Of a stretch of 19,617 bases of DNA, positions 16,151-19,617 are shown one piece after another. How positions within the stretch are numbered: position 1 is the stretch's first letter; each line of letters opens with the position of its first letter. A program made the position numbers and the translations under genes. The notes beneath the pieces are model-generated. The model was not told the origin of the DNA and made no database searches. It saw only the letters and a program-made list of their open reading frames with translations. The stretch spans positions 1-19,617 of the forward strand of contig JBJOND010000056.1 of NCBI GenBank assembly GCA_046052065.1, in the 5' to 3' direction. The stretch is from CAINEC01 sp046052065. Its GTDB lineage: Bacteria > Bacteroidota > Bacteroidia > AKYH767-A > OLB10.

Positions 16151-17593
16151 TTAGTGAGCCGATGTAGATTTCTGATCGTAGTCGATGCCTTGAGAAGCAA
16201 GGATTGATTTTGCTTTCCATCCGTAATAAGCAAGATATAAGAAACAAGCCACGCCTACGAAATAACTATAGCGTATTCCGAGTAAATCTTCACTGGCTAA
16301 GTAACCCTGTAAAAGACTCACAAATCCTCCACCCATAATCATCATAATTAAAAACCCTGAACCTTCGTTTGTTTTCTTTCCTAATCCCGCAATTGCTAAT
16401 GTAAAGATACAAGGCCATAAAGTAGAGCAGAATAATCCAACAGAAATGAAAGCATAAACGCTTGTCATACCGGAAGTCAACATACCTGTTATCAAGGCTA
16501 TAATTCCGAACGTTGAAAATATCAATAATTGCTTCGCAGGATTTCCACTACTTAAATAATCTGCAAGTATTAAAATAACAATTACTCCTGCGTATGCAAA
16601 GAAGATAGTGATATCATGATTTGCTACTGCGTTTACGAATAAGAAAATTCCGAATGCTGCATAAGGTAATAACCATTTCAAAATATTTTTCAATCCTGAT
16701 TTAACATCCATTGCACCAACGGCACCTGACCAACGACCAATCATTAAACTAGCCCAGAAGAGCGAAACATAGGGTGCAATTTCATTGGTAGGCGTATTTA
16801 AATAAACCTTCATGTATTCAGGTAAATTAGATGCAGTAGAAACTTCCACACCTACATATAAGAAGATGGCGATCATGCCCATCCATAATTGAGGGTATGA
16901 CAATACTGACTTATCATTTGTATCATCTTTTACATCTTCCTTCAAATCATCGTAATGAATTTGATTAGGAAGACTTGAAAATTTAAACAGAACAGCAACA
17001 ACTAAAAATGCTGCTCCTAAAATAAGATAAGGAACTTTTACTGCAGATAATGAATCGAGTTTAGCACCTTCGCTAATAGCTCCGAAGATGGCGAAAGAAA
17101 CGATGATTGGTCCGATAGTAGTTCCGACATTATTAATACCGCCTGCAAGACTTAAACGCTGTGCTCCTTTTTTAGGATCACCAATTGTTATGGCCAACGG
17201 ATTAGCCGCAGTTTGTTGTAATGAGAAGCCTAAAGCAACGATGAATAGACCTGTAATCATCAATCCGAATGAGGCTTGTTCAGCGGCAGGATAAAAAAGA
17301 AGGGAGCCTATAGCTGAAATAGTTAATCCCAATGCAATACCATTTTTATAACCTAGTCGGTTCAGCAAATCGCCTCCAGTCGCTTTCGAAATGAAATAAT
17401 AAATGAGAGAGCCCACGGTATAGGCCACATAAAAAGCAAAAGAAATCATCTGACTTTGCCACTGTTCCAAATTGAGCTTTTCCTTAAATACAGGAATTAA
17501 AATATCATTACTTGCTGCTACGAATCCCCAAAAAAAGAATACAGATATAAGTATTAAGAAGGAGTTACTTGAATTTTGTTTTTTGATTTCCAT
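16151..17593 (-). CDS. Sugar:H+ symporter of the FucP/NagP group (MFS), probable GlcNAc importer
   Basis: A 480-residue inner-membrane transporter with about twelve hydrophobic segments. Family marks: FFFWGFVAASNDILIPVFK (19-37), QSQMISFAFYVAYTVGSL (46-63), FSLQQTAANPLAITIG (123-138), ASLMIGRWSGA (281-291) and MGGGFVSLLQGYLA (420-433). D30 corresponds to the protonation Asp of E. coli FucP (D46); where FucP has its second acidic residue (E135, before TAANP) this protein has Q127. As first gene of an operon releasing mannose and GlcNAc, it probably imports one of these across the inner membrane. GlcNAc is favoured because three neighbours (GH20, glycosylasparaginase and, indirectly, GH2) act on GlcNAc units; fucose is less likely as no fucosidase is present. 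I chose ATG 17593, preceded by an A-rich leader. The longer TTG start at 17623 is the end of a promoter-like TTTG. Confidence 0.85.
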   Translation of the reverse strand: MEIKKQNSSNSFLILISVFFFWGFVAASNDILIPVFKEKLNLEQWQSQMISFAFYVAYTVGSLIYYFISKATGGDLLNRLGYKNGIALGLTISAIGSLLFYPAAEQASFGLMITGLFIVALGFSLQQTAANPLAITIGDPKKGAQRLSLAGGINNVGTTIGPIIVSFAIFGAISEGAKLDSLSAVKVPYLILGAAFLVVAVLFKFSSLPNQIHYDDLKEDVKDDTNDKSVLSYPQLWMGMIAIFLYVGVEVSTASNLPEYMKVYLNTPTNEIAPYVSLFWASLMIGRWSGAVGAMDVKSGLKNILKWLLPYAAFGIFLFVNAVANHDITIFFAYAGVIVILILADYLSSGNPAKQLLIFSTFGIIALITGMLTSGMTSVYAFISVGLFCSTLWPCIFTLAIAGLGKKTNEGSGFLIMMIMGGGFVSLLQGYLASEDLLGIRYSYFVGVACFLYLAYYGWKAKSILASQGIDYDQKSTSAH

Positions 17594-17620
17594 TTTTTTG
17601 TTAATTGGTTGCTGAAAATA

Positions 17621-17654
17621 CAAAAAAAATAGAAGGATACTATAAGATGATCAA
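17621..17654 (-). promoter_or_regulatory. Putative promoter of the N-glycan operon
   Basis: On the minus strand, TTG (17654-17652) is followed after 23 nt by TTTTTTTG (17628-17621), a partial match to TAnnTTTG within a T-run. The transporter ATG at 17593 lies 28 nt beyond the last G. The TTG directly abuts the stop codon of the upstream membrane-protein gene. The match is weaker and the spacing longer than at other promoters here, so read-through from upstream is a fair alternative. Confidence 0.35.
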
Positions 17655-18074
17655 TTAGTTTCGAACTTCCTCTTTTAAATAGTTTGAAATAATGACTATT
17701 TGATAAATCCGCAAAACAAACAAGAGTAAAACACTTGTCACTAAATAGTAGATAGCATCAGCAGTCGGAAAGCGCAAAGTCAATATCATTAGAATTATCA
17801 AGAAGGACCCAGATAATATCGAATCAAAAATTTTTAAGAGTCTAAGTCTATTTGCCTCCGGTTCATGAATCGCTGGTTCATCTACCGAGTCTAATTGTTT
17901 TTTGAATTTGATTCCGAAATAAATCCAACATACCGCTACTAATAAAAAAACGAAAATTGAAACATTATGAATAATAGAATCGCTACTTAAATAAATCAAG
18001 ACAGCAGCAATTAATAATAACAAAATTCCGTTTCGGATTGATTTTTTAACAAAATACTCAGCAAAATGAAACAT
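17655..18074 (-). CDS. Small four-helix membrane protein, function unknown
   Basis: A 139-residue protein with four predicted transmembrane segments (about 16-30, 38-56, 84-100 and 108-130). A polar cytoplasmic or periplasmic loop (57-82, with EPAIHEPEANRLRLL) separates two hairpins. A basic N-terminal stretch (KKSIRNG) and a charged tail (YLKEEVRN) flank the helices. I recognise no family. The frame is open back to an ATG at 18116, but I chose ATG 18074: a full promoter match (TTTG, 18 nt, TATATTTG) lies at 18122-18093, so the upstream ATG would not be transcribed from it and ATG 18074 sits 19 nt past the -7 element. It ends 61 bp before the transporter start and reads in the same direction, so it might also be the operon's first gene. 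Confidence 0.7.
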   Translation of the reverse strand: MFHFAEYFVKKSIRNGILLLLIAAVLIYLSSDSIIHNVSIFVFLLVAVCWIYFGIKFKKQLDSVDEPAIHEPEANRLRLLKIFDSILSGSFLIILMILTLRFPTADAIYYLVTSVLLLFVLRIYQIVIISNYLKEEVRN

Positions 18075-18092
18075 AGCCAAAAAAAGTTTGGA

Positions 18093-18122
18093 CAAATATA
18101 TATTATTTTGGAGCATTTCAAA
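18093..18122 (-). promoter_or_regulatory. Promoter of the four-helix membrane protein gene
   Basis: On the minus strand, TTTG at 18122-18119 is followed after 18 nt by TATATTTG at 18100-18093, a perfect match to the Bacteroidota consensus in both elements. It is the best promoter match found in the window. It fixes the start of the downstream gene at ATG 18074. Confidence 0.65.
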
Positions 18123-18125
18123 TAA

Positions 18126-18165
18126 ATCTCAACCTAATTCAAGCCTTAAATTAGCCACTTGAGAT
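18126..18165. repeat. Two-part inverted repeat in the divergent intergenic region
   Basis: Outer arms ATCTCAA (18126-18132) and TTGAGAT (18159-18165) are exact complements. Nested inside are CTAATT (18134-18139) and AATTAG (18149-18154) around a 9-nt loop. Together they could form a 13-bp stem with a 1/4-nt asymmetric internal loop. It lies just upstream of the -33 element of the minus-strand promoter, between two divergent genes, where an operator is plausible. A T-tract as in a terminator is absent. Confidence 0.5.
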
Positions 18166-18304
18166 GTCTAATTTCACCTAAGTGTGGACAATTAAAATCA
18201 ACTATCATTTTGGTACTTATCACTAAAACGACCAAATTAAGAATAATCAACAATCACTACTTAATAAAATATCTCAAAATGACCTGCAGATTCTAGTTTT
18301 TAAT

Positions 18305-18312
18305 TAACTTCG
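18305..18312 (+). promoter_or_regulatory. Weak -7 element for the right-edge secreted protein gene
   Basis: TAACTTCG differs from TAnnTTTG at one position and is close to the TAACTTTG seen before psuK and the SHOCT gene. The ATG at 18343 begins 31 nt past its last G. No clear -33 TTTG was found at the right distance. Confidence 0.3.
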
Positions 18313-18342
18313 TGGGTAAATAAACCTAATAAAAAAACAAGA

Positions 18343-19617
18343 ATGAAAAAAAATCTACTATTTCTTTTTGCTTGTGCAATGGGATTGATGGCTAATGGAC
18401 AGACTTCAGAGACCAAAACAACTGGCACTAAAACGAAAGCGGTTTCTTCAGGAGCTCACCGCTCATTTGTTAACCACACAAATGCAAAAGGTCCTGGTGT
18501 ACCTAGCAACGCTGCAATTATTTACTCTCAAGATTTTGCTGGTGGTATTCCTGCAACATGGACAATCACTGATAACGCAGGTTTAGGTGAAGTATTTGCT
18601 TACACATTAACAGGTTCAACTGCTACACCTGATTCATTATTATCAGCTGGTACTACTGCTGCTAATGGTTATGTGATTTTTGACAGTGATAACGGTGGAA
18701 CAAATGGTCCAGAAGATTGCGATATGGTAACTGACGCGATTAACTGTTCTGGTAAGTCAACTGTATTCTTGTCGATGAATGAGTACTTCTTACAATATGC
18801 TGCTTCTACAGGAACAGTATCAGTAAGTACAGATGGTATTAATTTCACGGATGTATACAGTGCGGAAACAGGATTAGCTCAAAATCAAACATCAGGAAAT
18901 CCTCATTATGTACAAGCTGATATTTCTTCACTTGCTGCAAACCAAGCAACTGTTTACTTACGTTTCAAATGGACTGGTGACTATGACTGGTGGTGGATGT
19001 TTGATGATGTAACATTATTTGAACCAGCTGCAGTGGATGCTGGTGTTACAGCTTCGAGTTTAACATCAGGTTGTTCATTATCATCTACAACTCCTGTAAC
19101 TATTACAATTAATAACTTTGGTGGAGCATCAATATCTAACATCCCTGTATCTTTTTCAGTAAACGGTGGAGCTGCAGTTAACGAAGTTGCTCCTGGTCCG
19201 ATTGCACCAAATAGCAGTGCAGATTATACGTTCACAGCTACAGCAAACCTATCAACAGGCGCTAGTTCAACAGTTGTTTGTTCTGCAAATATTTCTGGAG
19301 ATGCAAATGCCGCTAACAACTCATTATCTGTAACAGTAGACAACTTCACTCCAGTGAATTTATCAACTTCTTATGTTATGGATTTCGAAGCTGGTGATGA
19401 TTTATCAACTTGGGCTGTATTTGATGGAAATGGTGATGGTGTAACTTGGAATCTTGCTACTACATTTGCTTACTCTGGTACACAATGTATCCGTAAAGCA
19501 GGTAGCGGATCATTAGATGATGATTGGATGTGGTCAGGATGTTTTGATATGACAGCAGGTACTACTTACCAATTAGACTACTGGTATCGTCAATTTGACT
19601 TCCAAGCTCCATGTTCA
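18343..19617 (+). CDS. Large secreted surface protein, 3' end outside the window
   Basis: An open frame of 425 codons with no stop before the window edge. Residues 1-20 are a signal peptide (MKKNLLFLFACAMGLMANGQ). Residues 21-50 are a Thr/Lys/Ser-rich linker. Residues about 58-230 form a beta-rich domain starting IIYSQDFAGGIPATW and ending WTGDYDWWWMFDDVTLFEP, the pattern of the choice-of-anchor J / MAM-like jelly roll found in Bacteroidota surface proteins. Residues about 232-332 look like a CARDB-type Ig fold (SLSSTTPVTITINNFGGASISNIPVSF is its core, 245-271). From about 345 a second jelly roll begins (MDFEAGDDLSTWAVFDGNGDG). A T9SS sorting domain is expected at the missing C-terminus but is not seen. 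It looks like a surface adhesin or structural exoprotein; a missing downstream protease or hydrolase domain cannot be excluded. Codon choice is more even and less AT-biased than in the two left-hand T9SS genes. Confidence 0.85.
   Translation, partial: MKKNLLFLFACAMGLMANGQTSETKTTGTKTKAVSSGAHRSFVNHTNAKGPGVPSNAAIIYSQDFAGGIPATWTITDNAGLGEVFAYTLTGSTATPDSLLSAGTTAANGYVIFDSDNGGTNGPEDCDMVTDAINCSGKSTVFLSMNEYFLQYAASTGTVSVSTDGINFTDVYSAETGLAQNQTSGNPHYVQADISSLAANQATVYLRFKWTGDYDWWWMFDDVTLFEPAAVDAGVTASSLTSGCSLSSTTPVTITINNFGGASISNIPVSFSVNGGAAVNEVAPGPIAPNSSADYTFTATANLSTGASSTVVCSANISGDANAANNSLSVTVDNFTPVNLSTSYVMDFEAGDDLSTWAVFDGNGDGVTWNLATTFAYSGTQCIRKAGSGSLDDDWMWSGCFDMTAGTTYQLDYWYRQFDFQAPCS

Noticed and set aside
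16151..17593. Transporter as a dedicated L-fucose permease
   Set aside because: Sequence similarity to FucP is real, but no fucosidase or fucose catabolic gene is nearby and the neighbours release mannose and GlcNAc.
18089..18191. Repeated TGGACAA at 18089-18095 and 18185-18191 as a paired regulatory site
   Set aside because: A single 7-base direct match about 96 bp apart in AT-rich DNA is easily due to chance, and one copy overlaps the -7 element.
18395..18586. A 63-codon frame in another reading frame of the right-edge gene
   Set aside because: The overlapping frame from ATG 18343 has a signal peptide and recognisable domains and runs 425 codons to the edge; the short frame has neither.

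Overview
The window comes from a member of the Bacteroidota. The evidence is AT-rich DNA, three secreted proteins of Bacteroidota type (two with visible type IX secretion system (T9SS) C-terminal sorting domains), start codons without strong Shine-Dalgarno sequences, and several matches to the Bacteroidota promoter consensus (TTTG at about -33, TAnnTTTG at about -7). No rRNA, tRNA, CRISPR array, insertion sequence or integrase was seen.

Layout. Bases 1-494 hold no gene, only a candidate terminator hairpin. Bases 560-3810 (+) carry two T9SS cargo proteins: a small one of unknown function, and a 778-residue fibre-like protein with 17-residue head repeats, an S74-type intramolecular chaperone domain and a sorting domain. 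A decayed gene remnant lies at 3943-4146 (-). Bases 4238-6083 (+) encode pseudouridine kinase (psuK) and pseudouridine-5'-phosphate glycosidase (psuG), which together turn pseudouridine into uracil and ribose 5-phosphate. A membrane protein with a coiled coil and a SHOCT domain follows (6153-6725, +).

From 17593 down to 6727 (-) runs a compact six-gene operon: sugar MFS transporter, GH20 beta-N-acetylhexosaminidase, GH2 beta-mannosidase, GH92 alpha-mannosidase, glycosylasparaginase and CutC. The gaps are 18 nt, an 11- or 26-nt overlap, 43 nt, 4 nt and 1 nt. The four hydrolases are the exo-acting activities needed to take apart a high-mannose N-glycan: GH92 removes alpha-mannose, GH2 the core beta-mannose, GH20 splits the chitobiose core, and glycosylasparaginase releases the last GlcNAc from Asn. 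All four carry export signals, so this probably happens in the periplasm, with the transporter importing a released sugar. The sixth gene, cutC, is nominally a copper homeostasis gene; its place here suggests a role in glycan breakdown.

Upstream of the operon is a four-helix membrane protein (17655-18074, -). Divergent from it is a large secreted protein that runs off the right edge (18343-19617, +).

Several start sites were moved downstream of the longest open frame, because the extra upstream part runs through a promoter-like element. At three loci (560, 4238, 17593) the upstream TTG is itself the end of the -7 element.

The points most worth a second look are CutC as a possible glycan-pathway enzyme, the S74-chaperone/T9SS fusion that keeps an apparent Ser-Lys cleavage dyad, and the paired C-terminal modules on GH20 and GH92.
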